A stretch of 64,000 nt of DNA from Clostridia bacterium (GCA_021205365.1 JAJPXP010000063.1:1-64000), one strand, 5' to 3'. Shown: positions 18,209-26,817, counted from the stretch's first letter. Numbers and translations: made by a program. Notes: generated by a model from the sequence alone, not told the origin.

Positions 18209-19666
18209 ATGATAAAACGTGCAGCAGGTATGCTTGCAATATCTGCGGTTTTGTGTGGCGCTGTTGCAGCTCTGACTCCGGCTCCTGCACCACAGGACAA
18301 CGGTTCAGCACCGGAAGAACAGCTTCCGGCGGAGCTTGTACCAACGGCAGATACAGTGGCATTCGAAACGGCAGAACCGGCTGTTGGTATCGCACGTGAA
18401 ATTGGTTTAAAGGACATTCTGATCCCGGCATCTGATTATGGACAAATCTTCCCTTATGCAGCAGAGATTGTCGGCTGGAAAGAGGATGGATCAGCGGTTT
18501 ACCGTTACGCATTGGCAGATGAGGCTGGTGAACTGATTACCAATCCGGTTTATACCAAAGCGCAGCGTTTGGTGTGTGAGGATAGTTTTGTCTGGCTCTT
18601 GACCGATGCAGAGGGCTTGGTTTCGTGTGCAGCGCGGGATGGAAGCTGGATGATTGGTGCTGTTTCCGGCAGCATTACGGCAGAAGACGGTTATATTTTT
18701 GTACAGCAAGCGGATAGCCCGGATACAGAGGTTTACAACAGCAGCGGAAAGCTTCTTCATGATGTTGCAGGCAGTATGGTATCATGTTCAGACGGCATTA
18801 TTGTCAGCCGGAAAACGACGGATACAAGCGATATCTGGCATATTTATGATGCAGATACAATCAGTGAACTGACCTCGCTGACGGCGTATCAGATCGGAGC
18901 ATTTTCGGAAGGTTATGCGTCTATGCAGATTTCGGAAAACCAATGGGCTATTGTAGATGAAAAGGGTGTTATCACCCCGTTCAGCAATGCAGCGTGGATG
19001 GATGATGTCTGCGACGGCTATGTACTGGTGGAAGATACAGAAGGTAAATTTGGTGTGATAGATGTTTCAGGAAAAGAAGCTGTTGCATTTGATTATATCA
19101 ATGGTTCTCACTGCAGTGATGATTATCCGTTGTATCAGCTGTGGAAGTCAGCAGACGAATGTATTGTTATCAGTGCAAATAAGGGACAGAGGCTGAAGCT
19201 TCCGGAAAATTTAAGTGGACAGCCGTTGGTTGGTCTGCCAAACAGCTATTTTTCTTACACGGATGCTGAGAATGGATGTACCGTTATCTTTGACGACTTA
19301 AAAAGTATTTCACTGGAAGACCGTGCGATTTTTTATCAGCAGAAAAACAGCCTGATTGCTATACAGGGAGACAGCTATCAGATTTTTGATTTGGATGATG
19401 GGAAAATAAGCAGTTTGATTTCTTATCAGTATGTTGTACCAGAGCAGCCTGCGGCACTGTCTGACACAGTATTTACGATTGCGGATACAGAGACTGGTTT
19501 GCAGGGTATTGGCAATATCCATGGAAAAATGGTAATAAAACCGGAATATGACAGTATTTCCAGTGTTGGAGATACTTATTATATGGCAGTACAGGACGGA
19601 TGGTCCGGCATTGTGGATTCCCGCGGCAGATGGATTGTACGGACACAGCTTTCCGGTGTAAAGTGA
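18209..19666 (+). CDS. Secreted WG-repeat protein
   Basis: The 485-residue protein starts with a Sec-type signal peptide (MIKRAAGMLAISAVLCGAVAA) followed by a Pro/Glu-rich linker. The rest carries several degenerate WG (KWG) repeats, recognisable as WAIVDEKGVITPF, FGVIDVSGKEAVAFDYI and WSGIVDSRGRWIV. Such repeats form beta-propeller-like surfaces and are taken to mediate binding; no enzymatic residues are evident. The start at 18209 has AGGAGG 7 bases upstream; an in-frame ATG eight codons earlier lacks one. It is 13 bases before a PstS-like lipoprotein gene, so the pair probably acts together at the cell surface. Exact role unknown. Confidence 0.8.
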   Translation: MIKRAAGMLAISAVLCGAVAALTPAPAPQDNGSAPEEQLPAELVPTADTVAFETAEPAVGIAREIGLKDILIPASDYGQIFPYAAEIVGWKEDGSAVYRYALADEAGELITNPVYTKAQRLVCEDSFVWLLTDAEGLVSCAARDGSWMIGAVSGSITAEDGYIFVQQADSPDTEVYNSSGKLLHDVAGSMVSCSDGIIVSRKTTDTSDIWHIYDADTISELTSLTAYQIGAFSEGYASMQISENQWAIVDEKGVITPFSNAAWMDDVCDGYVLVEDTEGKFGVIDVSGKEAVAFDYINGSHCSDDYPLYQLWKSADECIVISANKGQRLKLPENLSGQPLVGLPNSYFSYTDAENGCTVIFDDLKSISLEDRAIFYQQKNSLIAIQGDSYQIFDLDDGKISSLISYQYVVPEQPAALSDTVFTIADTETGLQGIGNIHGKMVIKPEYDSISSVGDTYYMAVQDGWSGIVDSRGRWIVRTQLSGVK

Positions 19667-19679
19667 GGAGGGAATAAGG

Positions 19680-20621
19680 ATGAAAAAGCAACTCCTCGCA
19701 GTGATGCTTTGCAGCGCATTGCTGACAGGCTGTGGGACAGCAGCTGTGCCAGTGGAAAAAGGGTCTGGCATAGTCGGCAGCGCTGAGGAGCGCCCAGTGG
19801 TGCATCAAATTGATCTGGACGATTTTACCTTTGGAGGAAGTGCGTCTCTTGCACTTGCTGGAAATCTGGCAGCAGCCAAAGCAGGTGATGTATCCTATGA
19901 AACAGCTTCTGATAAAACAGAGTTTACAGGAAGCAGTGAGGAGGCATGGCAATGCCTGTTGGATGGAAAACTGGATGTAGCCCTTGCCTATGCACCCAGT
20001 GCAGAAACTGCCACACAGCTGAAGGAGCAGGGAATTGAATGGCTGGAGATTGGCACGGATGCATTGGTATTTCTGGCAGGAAGCAGCCCAGAGAATGAAA
20101 CAGTTCTTGATCTGACAAAGGAAGATATTTTGGCAGCATATCAGGAAAATGGATCTGAGAGCTGGATTGGTTACGCGAGTGCACCAAATTCTGATAGCCG
20201 CAGGATATTTGCAACGATTTTCGGTCAGGAATGTACAGGCGTGACAGTAAAATCCGGAGAAGATACATTGACGGCAGCTTGTCCACATACAGAGGGAACC
20301 CTATGTTATGCAACATATCTTTCTCTTGTGAAAAATGGAAAGCCCGAAAATACGCAGATGATTGCTGTTGATGGTATTCTGCCGAATAGTACGGTAGTTT
20401 CTGCATCAGATGAAAATATATCGGACCGAACGGAAACAGCCGAAGAACAGTATCCGTTGCAGGTGCCGTATTATATCGCTGTCCGACCAGATATGGAAGC
20501 AGATCATCCGGCAATGCAATTCTATCGCTGGCTTGCTTCAGATGAAGGAAAAGCGTGGCTGGCTGATGCAGTAGTACCAGTTGTGCAGGAAGAGCAAACG
20601 GATATGCCAGAAGCTTCCTAA
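19680..20621 (+). CDS. PstS-like periplasmic-binding-type lipoprotein
   Basis: The 313-residue protein has a lipoprotein signal, MKKQLLAVMLCSALLTGCG, with the lipidated cysteine at C18. The body follows the type 2 substrate-binding fold of the PstS/PBP-like family (an ALAGNLAAA helix, a DGKLDVALAYAPS segment, a VFLAGSSP hinge strand and a SDEGKAWL C-terminal helix). No transporter genes adjoin it and the usual PstS phosphate-site TGSG-like serines are not obvious, so it may sense or bind another ligand. AGGAGGG precedes the ATG. It is co-transcribed with the WG-repeat gene. Confidence 0.75.
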   Translation: MKKQLLAVMLCSALLTGCGTAAVPVEKGSGIVGSAEERPVVHQIDLDDFTFGGSASLALAGNLAAAKAGDVSYETASDKTEFTGSSEEAWQCLLDGKLDVALAYAPSAETATQLKEQGIEWLEIGTDALVFLAGSSPENETVLDLTKEDILAAYQENGSESWIGYASAPNSDSRRIFATIFGQECTGVTVKSGEDTLTAACPHTEGTLCYATYLSLVKNGKPENTQMIAVDGILPNSTVVSASDENISDRTETAEEQYPLQVPYYIAVRPDMEADHPAMQFYRWLASDEGKAWLADAVVPVVQEEQTDMPEAS

Positions 20622-20676
20622 TAGATAGTATTTATTAGCATAATGTTACTTATTCAGAATTATTGTTTTCAAATAC

Positions 20677-20762
20677 TTGACAGTTTTATGATGTCATGCT
20701 ATTATAATCGTTGTAAGACAAAGGCGTTTTACGGAGTATCTCCGTAGAACGCCTTCTTTTTT
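20677..20762 (+). promoter_or_regulatory. Strong promoter followed at once by an intrinsic terminator in front of the LuxR-type gene
   Basis: TTGACA (20677-20682), 17 bases, TATTAT (20700-20705) with a TG just upstream: a strong promoter. The RNA would run only about 10 bases before entering a 16-bp hairpin (20721-20736 with 20740-20755, loop TAT) and a run of six T. The hairpin ends 28 bases before the regulator's start codon. The hairpin may also serve as the end of the lipoprotein transcript, but its place after the promoter suggests attenuation or a short RNA. Confidence 0.6.
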
Positions 20763-20790
20763 ATGTTTGTATTCTTTGGAGGCGAACAGT

Positions 20791-21555
20791 TTGCATATTC
20801 AAGAAGCCAATGATTGGGTTATTTTTAACAATATTACATACCAGATTCACCAGATCAGTGATTTTGGTGAAATGTGCAGCCATTTCCTTGAGCAAATGCA
20901 CCTGTTGATGGATTTTGATGGTGCAGTATTCTACTATTCCTCTGAACCGGAATTACCGCAGCTCAAGCATGCGGTTTGCTATGAATACCCGGAAGATGTT
21001 GCAAAGGATTATCTGGAGAATTATCAGAAACTGGATTTCAGCCGCGGCTTGCTGATGGGTGGGAAAAGCATGGTTTATCGGGAAAGTGATGTTTTTTCCG
21101 AAGATGAGCGTATGGAAACCGAGTGTTATAAACGTTTTTCACAGGCAGAAGGCTTTCATCACAGTGTACATATCCTTCCTGCATTTGAAGGCAAGGTCCT
21201 TGCAAAGATTTCATTCTATCGGCGCAGGGGACAGTTAGATTTTGTATATGATGATGTGTTCCTACTGGATATGTTTAAGGAGCATCTGGCTTTGCGTATA
21301 TCACGGTATTATGAAGACCGCGTGCGTCAGCATGAGAAGCTCAGCATCCATGAATGTGAGGAGCGTTTTTGTCTGACTGCACGGGAAACTACGATTCTGG
21401 GACTGCTGATGCAGGGATTGCCGAATGAGATTATTTGTTCGCAGCTGACAATTACGAATAATACATTAAAAAAGCACATTCTGAATATCTATAAGAAGCT
21501 GAGAATACGGAATCGAACCCAGCTGTTCAAAATGGTGCGCGAATATTCTGATTGA
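20791..21555 (+). CDS. LuxR-family transcriptional regulator
   Basis: The 254-residue protein has a C-terminal LuxR/GerE helix-turn-helix (LTARETTILGLLMQGLPNEI, then NNTLKKHILNIYKKL, about residues 190-245). The N-terminal 170 residues look like a GAF-type sensor domain; no receiver aspartate is seen, so it is not a classical response regulator. The start is TTG 20791, with GGAGG eight bases upstream; a TTG eight codons earlier has no ribosome site. Ligand and targets are unknown. It sits behind a promoter-plus-terminator leader. Confidence 0.85.
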   Translation: MHIQEANDWVIFNNITYQIHQISDFGEMCSHFLEQMHLLMDFDGAVFYYSSEPELPQLKHAVCYEYPEDVAKDYLENYQKLDFSRGLLMGGKSMVYRESDVFSEDERMETECYKRFSQAEGFHHSVHILPAFEGKVLAKISFYRRRGQLDFVYDDVFLLDMFKEHLALRISRYYEDRVRQHEKLSIHECEERFCLTARETTILGLLMQGLPNEIICSQLTITNNTLKKHILNIYKKLRIRNRTQLFKMVREYSD

Positions 21556-21642
21556 AGCTTTTAAAATCAAAACCACCGGTAAAACCGATGGTCTGTATAT
21601 CTCCGAAAGGGGAGTGGGAAGGTTTAATATCTCGTTTTTATC

Positions 21643-21673
21643 AAAGGCAGCCGTTTTATACGGCTGCCTTTTT
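21643..21673. terminator. Bidirectional terminator after the LuxR-type gene
   Basis: AAAGGCAGCCG (21643-21653) pairs perfectly with CGGCTGCCTTT (21661-21671), with T-run on the plus side. Confidence 0.85.
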
Positions 21674-21745
21674 GCCTGCTGCACATAAAAGAATATGCCG
21701 CGTGAACAAAAAAACGCCCAAATCTTACGATTCAAGCGGTTTTTG

Positions 21746-21822
21746 TGGTACGCCCGGTGCGATTCGAACGCATGGCCTTCAGAGTCGGAGTCTGACGCTC
21801 TATCCAGCTGAGCTACGGGCGC
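21746..21822 (-). tRNA. tRNA-Arg (anticodon CCG)
   Basis: A 77-base cloverleaf on the minus strand. Acceptor GCGCCCG pairs with CGGGCGT (one GU), the D-arm is GCTC/GAGC, and the anticodon stem TCAGA/TCTGA encloses the loop CTCCGAC with anticodon CCG at 21786-21788. The T-arm has TTCGAAT and a mismatch at its first pair. The 3' CCA is encoded. It reads CGG codons. Confidence 0.95.
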
Positions 21823-21913
21823 ATGTCCATTTGCTATTATAACAAGTAGAAGTTCATTTGTAAAGTTCTTTTTTGAAGAATTGCATCTTTATGAAAGAGA
21901 TGCTATACTGATT

Positions 21914-22165
21914 TTAAAATGTAGTATGGAATAAATCTGCTGTCTGCATAGCTTCTGTGTAGGAATCACAGCGGCGATAGCCAAACTGTTCACACCAGAT
22001 TTCAGTGGCTTCGAAATCCGGCAGCACCTCTTCATCTGCATATTCCGGATCCCACTCGTCTTCATCGCAGACGCGGGCGTATAATTCACATTCTTCTTCA
22101 TCATAGACGAGAAATGCCCCCCAGCCAGTGGAAGGGCAAACAAAAACTTCACTGATTATTTTCAT
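21914..22165 (-). CDS. Small acidic protein of unknown function
   Basis: This 83-residue protein is very acidic, about one residue in four being Asp or Glu, with three cysteines and several aromatic residues (segments WGAFLVYDEEE, DEDEWDPEY, WCEQFGYRRCDSY). I recognise no family. It has AAAGGAA before ATG 22165 and is read divergently from the NAD(P)HX epimerase, 44 bases away. Composition looks like a real soluble protein rather than a chance frame. Confidence 0.6.
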   Translation of the reverse strand: MKIISEVFVCPSTGWGAFLVYDEEECELYARVCDEDEWDPEYADEEVLPDFEATEIWCEQFGYRRCDSYTEAMQTADLFHTTF

Positions 22166-22209
22166 AAATGACAATTCCTTTATTATGATATGATTTTAGG
22201 AGGAAAAAT

Positions 22210-22839
22210 ATGCGTATCGTAACGGTTGCACAAATGAAACAGATTGAAAAAAACGCCGATGAGAATGGACTTTCCTATCTGCAGATGATGGAAAATGCAG
22301 GAACTGCAGCATATCAGATAATTCGTACCGAAAAAGCAGATGCAAAACGCTTTGTTGTCATGGCAGGAAAGGGGAACAATGGCGGCGATGGCTTTGTCAT
22401 TGCACGGCTTGCAGCACAGGATGGTTTTTCAGTTTCTGTCATTTTGGCAGAGGGACAGCCGGTTACAACAGATGCAAAGATGAATTTTGAGCGTTTACAG
22501 GATCTACCAGTTACAGTTCAACAACTCGATGAAATTGATAAACTGGATGCTGATGTTATAGTCGATGCTCTGTATGGTACTGGATTCCATGGAGCATTGC
22601 GCCCGTCCGGGCAAAAAGCTTGTGCGCGAATCAATGCTTTGGATGGATATGTTATAGCATTGGATTTGCCCAGCGGCCTGCAGGCAGATACCGGAATCGC
22701 AGCTGAAGGCTCTGTACGGGCAGATATCACCATTGCCTTTGACTCCTTGAAATGGGTTCATGTGGAGGAGCAGGCAACAGAATACTGCGGAAAGACAATT
22801 CTGGTAGATATCGGTATCCCGGAGCATTGTCATCCATAA
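22210..22839 (+). CDS. nnrE: NAD(P)H-hydrate epimerase (YjeF N-terminal domain)
   Basis: The 209-residue enzyme epimerises damaged NAD(P)HX so that a dehydratase can repair it. GKGNNGGDGFV near residue 55, DALYGTGFHG and ALDLPSGLQADTG are the family signatures. Bacterial homologues are often fused to the NnrD kinase-like dehydratase; here only the epimerase domain is present, so the dehydratase must be elsewhere. RBS AGGAGG sits 7 bases before the ATG. Confidence 0.93.
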   Translation: MRIVTVAQMKQIEKNADENGLSYLQMMENAGTAAYQIIRTEKADAKRFVVMAGKGNNGGDGFVIARLAAQDGFSVSVILAEGQPVTTDAKMNFERLQDLPVTVQQLDEIDKLDADVIVDALYGTGFHGALRPSGQKACARINALDGYVIALDLPSGLQADTGIAAEGSVRADITIAFDSLKWVHVEEQATEYCGKTILVDIGIPEHCHP

Positions 22840-22851
22840 GAGAAAAAGATC

Positions 22852-22887
22852 ATCCAGCCCTATGTTGCCATAGGACTGGATTTTTTC
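22852..22887. terminator. Bidirectional terminator between nnrE and the alcohol dehydrogenase
   Basis: ATCCAG-CCCTATG pairs with CATAGG-CTGGAT around a short loop, T-run on the plus side and A-rich on the other. It serves two convergent genes. Confidence 0.85.
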
Positions 22888-22889
22888 TG

Positions 22890-24074
22890 TTATGCTCTTG
22901 CCAGTTTATAGATGTCATAAATTGCGTCCCGATCCAGAGAAACAAATTTGCCGATTTTTCTGGTATCCATATAGGTGCACTTATATGCCAATTCCCGCAT
23001 GTCTTCTTCCGAAAGATCAATTCCCATTTGATTGATGCGGGTTGGCATACCGATAGACTGGAAAAATGCTTCCATAGCATCAATGCCGCGGTTTGCGGTT
23101 TCCGTATCATCAGCACCCGCTTCAACACCCATAACATTGACAGCAAATTTTGCAAAACGTGCTGGATTTGCTGGCATAACGGATCTTGCCCAGCTTCCCC
23201 AGACAGCACACAGTCCAGCACCGTGTGCGACATCATATTTACCGCCAAGTTCATGCTCAAGTTGGTGGCTTGCCCAGTCACCGCCATCTGTTCCGCAGCC
23301 CATCAGGCCATTATGAGAGAGGCTGCTTGCCCACATCAAACCTGCACGCGCATCGTAATCCTCCGGATTTTTCAATGCAGCTGTAACATCCTTCATAACG
23401 GAACGCAGCAGGCTTTCTGCAAGCTGATCGGTCAGGCTCATAGGAGTGTCAACAGCCGTAAAATACCGTTCCATGGTATGCATCATGATATCAGCCGCGC
23501 CGCTGGCCGTCTGATATGCCGGAAGCGTATAAGTCAGCGTTGGGTCCATTATGGCAAATTTGCAGCGGCAGCATTCGCTGCTCAGGCCGCGTTTGAGCCA
23601 GCCGTCTTCGTTTGTGATAACAGAAGAGTCACTCATTTCACTGCCAGCAGCTGCAATTGTCAGAATTGCGCCAATTGGCGTGCACACGGGTGGAGCCTGC
23701 TTCTTTGCATAATATTGCCAGACATCTCCTTCATTGGCCAAACCATAGCCAATTGCCTTGGAAGAATCAATAACAGAACCGCCGCCGACAGCAAGGATAA
23801 AGTCAACACCTTCCTTCCGGCACAGCGCAATGCCTTCTCTAACCAGTCCAAGACGCGGATTGGGGACAACACCGCCGAGCATGATATAATCCACACCGAC
23901 AGTTTCGAGGGATTTTGCCACGCGATCAAGCAGACCGCTGCGTTTTGCACTGCCTCCACCATAATGGATTAAGACTTTTTTACAGCCCTGCTCCTGAATC
24001 AGGTTGCCAACCTTTTCCACAGAATGTTTGCCAAAAACGACATGGGTTGGGGTATGATATTCAAAATCTAGCAT
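22890..24074 (-). CDS. Iron-containing alcohol dehydrogenase (butanol-dehydrogenase type)
   Basis: The 394-residue group III dehydrogenase has GGGSVIDSSKAIG for the cofactor, and metal-ligand regions DIMMHTMER, SHQLEHELGGKYDVAHGAGL. That pattern matches NADPH-dependent BdhA/YqhD enzymes that reduce aldehydes to alcohols. The ATG at 24074 follows AGGAAGG; an in-frame GTG three codons upstream overlaps it. It is a likely sink for fermentation reductant or a detoxifier of aldehydes. Substrate is not readable from sequence. Confidence 0.92.
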   Translation of the reverse strand: MLDFEYHTPTHVVFGKHSVEKVGNLIQEQGCKKVLIHYGGGSAKRSGLLDRVAKSLETVGVDYIMLGGVVPNPRLGLVREGIALCRKEGVDFILAVGGGSVIDSSKAIGYGLANEGDVWQYYAKKQAPPVCTPIGAILTIAAAGSEMSDSSVITNEDGWLKRGLSSECCRCKFAIMDPTLTYTLPAYQTASGAADIMMHTMERYFTAVDTPMSLTDQLAESLLRSVMKDVTAALKNPEDYDARAGLMWASSLSHNGLMGCGTDGGDWASHQLEHELGGKYDVAHGAGLCAVWGSWARSVMPANPARFAKFAVNVMGVEAGADDTETANRGIDAMEAFFQSIGMPTRINQMGIDLSEEDMRELAYKCTYMDTRKIGKFVSLDRDAIYDIYKLARA

Positions 24075-24116
24075 ATATAGCACCTTCCTTTGATGGTTTT
24101 ATTGTGTCTTATAGGA

Positions 24117-24644
24117 TCACACCGTTCCGGTTTTTGGAACGAAAAAATGTTCTGCCGGGATGCCTTCCAGCTGCAAAAGCTGGATTTTTTTCTCTATACC
24201 ACCTGCATAGCCGGTTAAACTGCCGGAGGAGCCGACCACACGGTGGCAGGGGATGATGATTCCAATTGGATTGTGCCCCACAGCACCACCCACAGCTTGT
24301 GCAGAAGCACGTTTGCCGGTTTGCTGTTCCAACTGGTTTGCAAGAGCACCATAGGTTGTAACCTGTCCATATGGAATTTGCAGCAGCAGTTCCCAGACAG
24401 CCCGGCGAAATGGACTTCCCAACGGGGCAATCGGAAACGTTATTTTTGGTTTTTGACCTTCAAAATAGGTATCAAGCCATGCCTCCGCCTGTTGGAATAT
24501 AGGAAGCTGTTTTTCCTGATAGACTTCATCCAATGTACTGCCGAAATACTTTTGCCCGTCCATCCACAGCCCAGTGAGATTTTCCCCATCACTGGCAAGT
24601 GTCAGCCGGCCAACAGGGAATTGATATTTGCTGATGAAATGCAT
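24117..24644 (-). CDS. ogt: Methylated-DNA--protein-cysteine methyltransferase
   Basis: This 175-residue suicide repair protein takes alkyl groups off O6-alkylguanine. The acceptor cysteine lies in IIPCHRVVGS near residue 133, and the helix-turn-helix PYGQVTTYGALA is upstream. Start ATG 24644 is preferred because AAGGGATGG lies before it; an ATG four codons earlier falls inside that ribosome site. It lies 42 bases upstream of the alcohol dehydrogenase gene on the same strand and could be co-transcribed with it. Confidence 0.93.
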   Translation of the reverse strand: MHFISKYQFPVGRLTLASDGENLTGLWMDGQKYFGSTLDEVYQEKQLPIFQQAEAWLDTYFEGQKPKITFPIAPLGSPFRRAVWELLLQIPYGQVTTYGALANQLEQQTGKRASAQAVGGAVGHNPIGIIIPCHRVVGSSGSLTGYAGGIEKKIQLLQLEGIPAEHFFVPKTGTV

Positions 24645-24772
24645 CTGTTTCACCATCCCTTATCTGATTCTGTTGTTATCATATCATATATGGAACAAAA
24701 ACACAATTTCACAGGACAAAAGAATATACAACCGAAAGAGGATACAACGATAGCTTTGTGGCATCCTACTAT

Positions 24773-24801
24773 TTGACAGAAACAGATTTTTCGTGTAGTA
24801 T
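24773..24801 (+). promoter_or_regulatory. Promoter of the Cys-rich protein/rhodanese pair
   Basis: TTGACA (24773-24778), 17-base spacer, TAGTAT (24796-24801). Confidence 0.6.
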
Positions 24802-24854
24802 GACGATGCAGATAGAAGTACATGGATTCTTTTTAACTGGAAAGGAGCAGGAAA

Positions 24855-25241
24855 ATGGATTGCAGACATGCATGTGGGAAATCCTGCAGCAAAGATCAAT
24901 GCGGCGCTTGCTGTGGCGGGGGCTGCAGATCTCAGATAACGATTACACCGGTGGAATATGCACTGCTGCAGCAGTTTGCTATCACACCATTTCTTCCAGT
25001 TGCGGCAAGCTGGAACCTGAAAACGCCAATTTATTTGGAAGAGACAGCATATCAACCGGAAGAATACAGCGATGCCTTGACTACGCTCAGCCTGAAGGGC
25101 CTGATTCGCATTGATTACGATATCCCGTTGACAAATTTCAATTATCATACGTACAAATCCTATCCGATGCATGGCAGTATGGCATTAACAGGCACCGGAC
25201 AGGAAATTGTAGAACAGATAGAAATTCAGGATGTACAATAG
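24855..25241 (+). CDS. Cys-rich N-terminal, winged-helix-like small protein of unknown function
   Basis: The 128-residue protein opens with a dense cysteine cluster: MDCRHACGKSCSKDQCGACC then GGGC, seven cysteines in 24 residues. The remainder (VEYALLQQFAITPFLP, then a DALTTLSLKGLIRIDYDIP segment) resembles a small winged helix. AAAGGAGCAGG precedes the ATG. It is 27 bases upstream of a rhodanese gene under one promoter, so a sulfur- or metal-related role is reasonable but unproven. Confidence 0.65.
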   Translation: MDCRHACGKSCSKDQCGACCGGGCRSQITITPVEYALLQQFAITPFLPVAASWNLKTPIYLEETAYQPEEYSDALTTLSLKGLIRIDYDIPLTNFNYHTYKSYPMHGSMALTGTGQEIVEQIEIQDVQ

Positions 25242-25268
25242 GATCATGGAATGAAAGGAAGCAATACT

Positions 25269-25574
25269 ATGGCAGGCTATCAGAAGACGACAGATGAAAT
25301 GATGGCAGATACACGGGAAAAGCTGATACTTGACCTGCGCAAGGAACGTGAATTTCAGCTTGGAACCTGTCCGGGTGCTGTCAATATTTACTGGGAAGAA
25401 TTGGAACAGCATTTTTCCGAATTGCCAAAGGATAAACCGATTTATATGATGTGCTATACCGGTGCGACCAGTGATGAATATGCAGAGCTGCTGCAGAAGC
25501 AAAGCTATGAAGCATATAGCATTGAGGACGGCTATCGTGGATATTACAGATGGAGCATCCTGCACGAAGGATAA
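25269..25574 (+). CDS. Single-domain rhodanese-like protein
   Basis: The 101-residue rhodanese has the active-site loop MCYTGATS with catalytic cysteine, preceded by the domain's LILDLRKEREF and GAVNIYWEE segments. It may move sulfane sulfur to an acceptor. Start ATG 25269 has AAAGGAAG before it; an ATG six codons earlier is less well placed. The partner upstream is the Cys-rich protein. Confidence 0.85.
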   Translation: MAGYQKTTDEMMADTREKLILDLRKEREFQLGTCPGAVNIYWEELEQHFSELPKDKPIYMMCYTGATSDEYAELLQKQSYEAYSIEDGYRGYYRWSILHEG

Positions 25575-25587
25575 AGTTCCATAAAAG

Positions 25588-25618
25588 AAAAAGGGGCAGA
25601 AATATCTGCTCCTTTTTT
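25588..25618. terminator. Bidirectional terminator between the rhodanese gene and hydF
   Basis: AAAAAGGGGCAGA (25588-25600) pairs with TCTGCTCCTTTTT (25605-25617), loop AATA; A-run and T-run on the two sides. Confidence 0.9.
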
Positions 25619-25623
25619 GTGCC

Positions 25624-26817
25624 TTATTCGATTTTCAGACCCAATGGCTTTACTGCACGCTCAAGAATCCCGTTGACATAGGAAATCAGGATACCATAAT
25701 TGGTCATCGGGATACCGTCATCCTCTGCACGGGCGATGCGGTATTTCATTTCGCGTTCGTTCAGCATACAGCCGCCGCAGTGAACAATCAGCTTATATGG
25801 TGTTAGATCATCCGGGAATGCGCCCCCGCTGGTATATTCAAAATGGATTTTCTTTCCGGTATAATTCTGGATCCAGCGGGGAAGCTTCACAGTACCAATA
25901 TCATCGCACTGGCGGTGATGGGTACAGCCTTCGGAGATCAGAACGGTATCATCGTCCTGCAGCTTATCCAGTGCAGCAACACCATGTACAGCGCTGTCCA
26001 AGCGTCCTTTATACCGTGCAAACAGGATAGAGAAGGAAGTCAGCGGAACATCCTCTGGTGTATCAGCGGCAACCGATTTGAATGCCTGACTGTCGGTAAT
26101 AACCATGCGGGGTGGCTGGCCTAGTTTTTTTAATGTAGCGGCAAGTTCTGTCTCACGACAGACAATTGCAGTTGCGCCAGCTTCCAGAATATCACGGATG
26201 GTCTGCTGCTGGGGTAAGATCAGGCGTCCCTTTGGTGCCGCGGAGTCGATGGGAACGACGAGTACAACAAAATCATTTGGCTGCAGGAGGTCCGCGACAA
26301 TTTGTCTGCCGCCATCACCAGTAGGAACCAGATGGGCAATTTTTTCTTTCAATGCATAGATTCCAGTTCCCGTTGCAGCACTGACATAACGAATATCTTC
26401 TGTATCAGCCGGAACAGATTCCAGAAGATCACATTTATTCATGGCAATGACATGCGGAATCCTTTTTGCTTTCAGGCGGGACAGAAGTTCCGTATGTGCA
26501 TCCGTCTGTCCTTCCGTGGCATCCATGACAACCACGGCGAGGTCACATTTATTCATGACCTGCATGGCTTTGCGGATACGCTGTGCACCGAGCTCACCTT
26601 CGTCATCCAGTCCTGGTGTGTCGATCATAACCACCGGACCAAGCGGAAGCAGTTCCATCGCTTTGGAAACCGGATCTGTGGTTGTTCCGGCAATGTCGGA
26701 AACAATGGCAAGATCCTGCCCTGTCATGGCATTAATCAAACTGGATTTTCCGGCATTGCGTTTCCCGAAAATACCAATATGTACACGTTCAGCAGAAGGT
26801 GTTGCATTCATTCCCAT
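25624..26817 (-). CDS. hydF: [FeFe]-hydrogenase maturation GTPase HydF
   Basis: The 397-residue scaffold protein assembles and delivers the 2Fe subcluster of the H-cluster. An N-terminal Era-like GTPase domain has GKRNAGKSS near residue 17, GTTTDP, DTPGLDDEG and NKCD. The C-terminal [4Fe-4S] site is CTHH followed later by HCGGC, the HydF pattern. Start ATG 26817 (MGMNATPS) follows GAGGTG; the reading frame upstream is leader. No hydE, hydG or hydrogenase gene is in the window, so the maturation genes are dispersed in this genome. It has its own promoter (26870-26898). Confidence 0.95.
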   Translation of the reverse strand: MGMNATPSAERVHIGIFGKRNAGKSSLINAMTGQDLAIVSDIAGTTTDPVSKAMELLPLGPVVMIDTPGLDDEGELGAQRIRKAMQVMNKCDLAVVVMDATEGQTDAHTELLSRLKAKRIPHVIAMNKCDLLESVPADTEDIRYVSAATGTGIYALKEKIAHLVPTGDGGRQIVADLLQPNDFVVLVVPIDSAAPKGRLILPQQQTIRDILEAGATAIVCRETELAATLKKLGQPPRMVITDSQAFKSVAADTPEDVPLTSFSILFARYKGRLDSAVHGVAALDKLQDDDTVLISEGCTHHRQCDDIGTVKLPRWIQNYTGKKIHFEYTSGGAFPDDLTPYKLIVHCGGCMLNEREMKYRIARAEDDGIPMTNYGILISYVNGILERAVKPLGLKIE

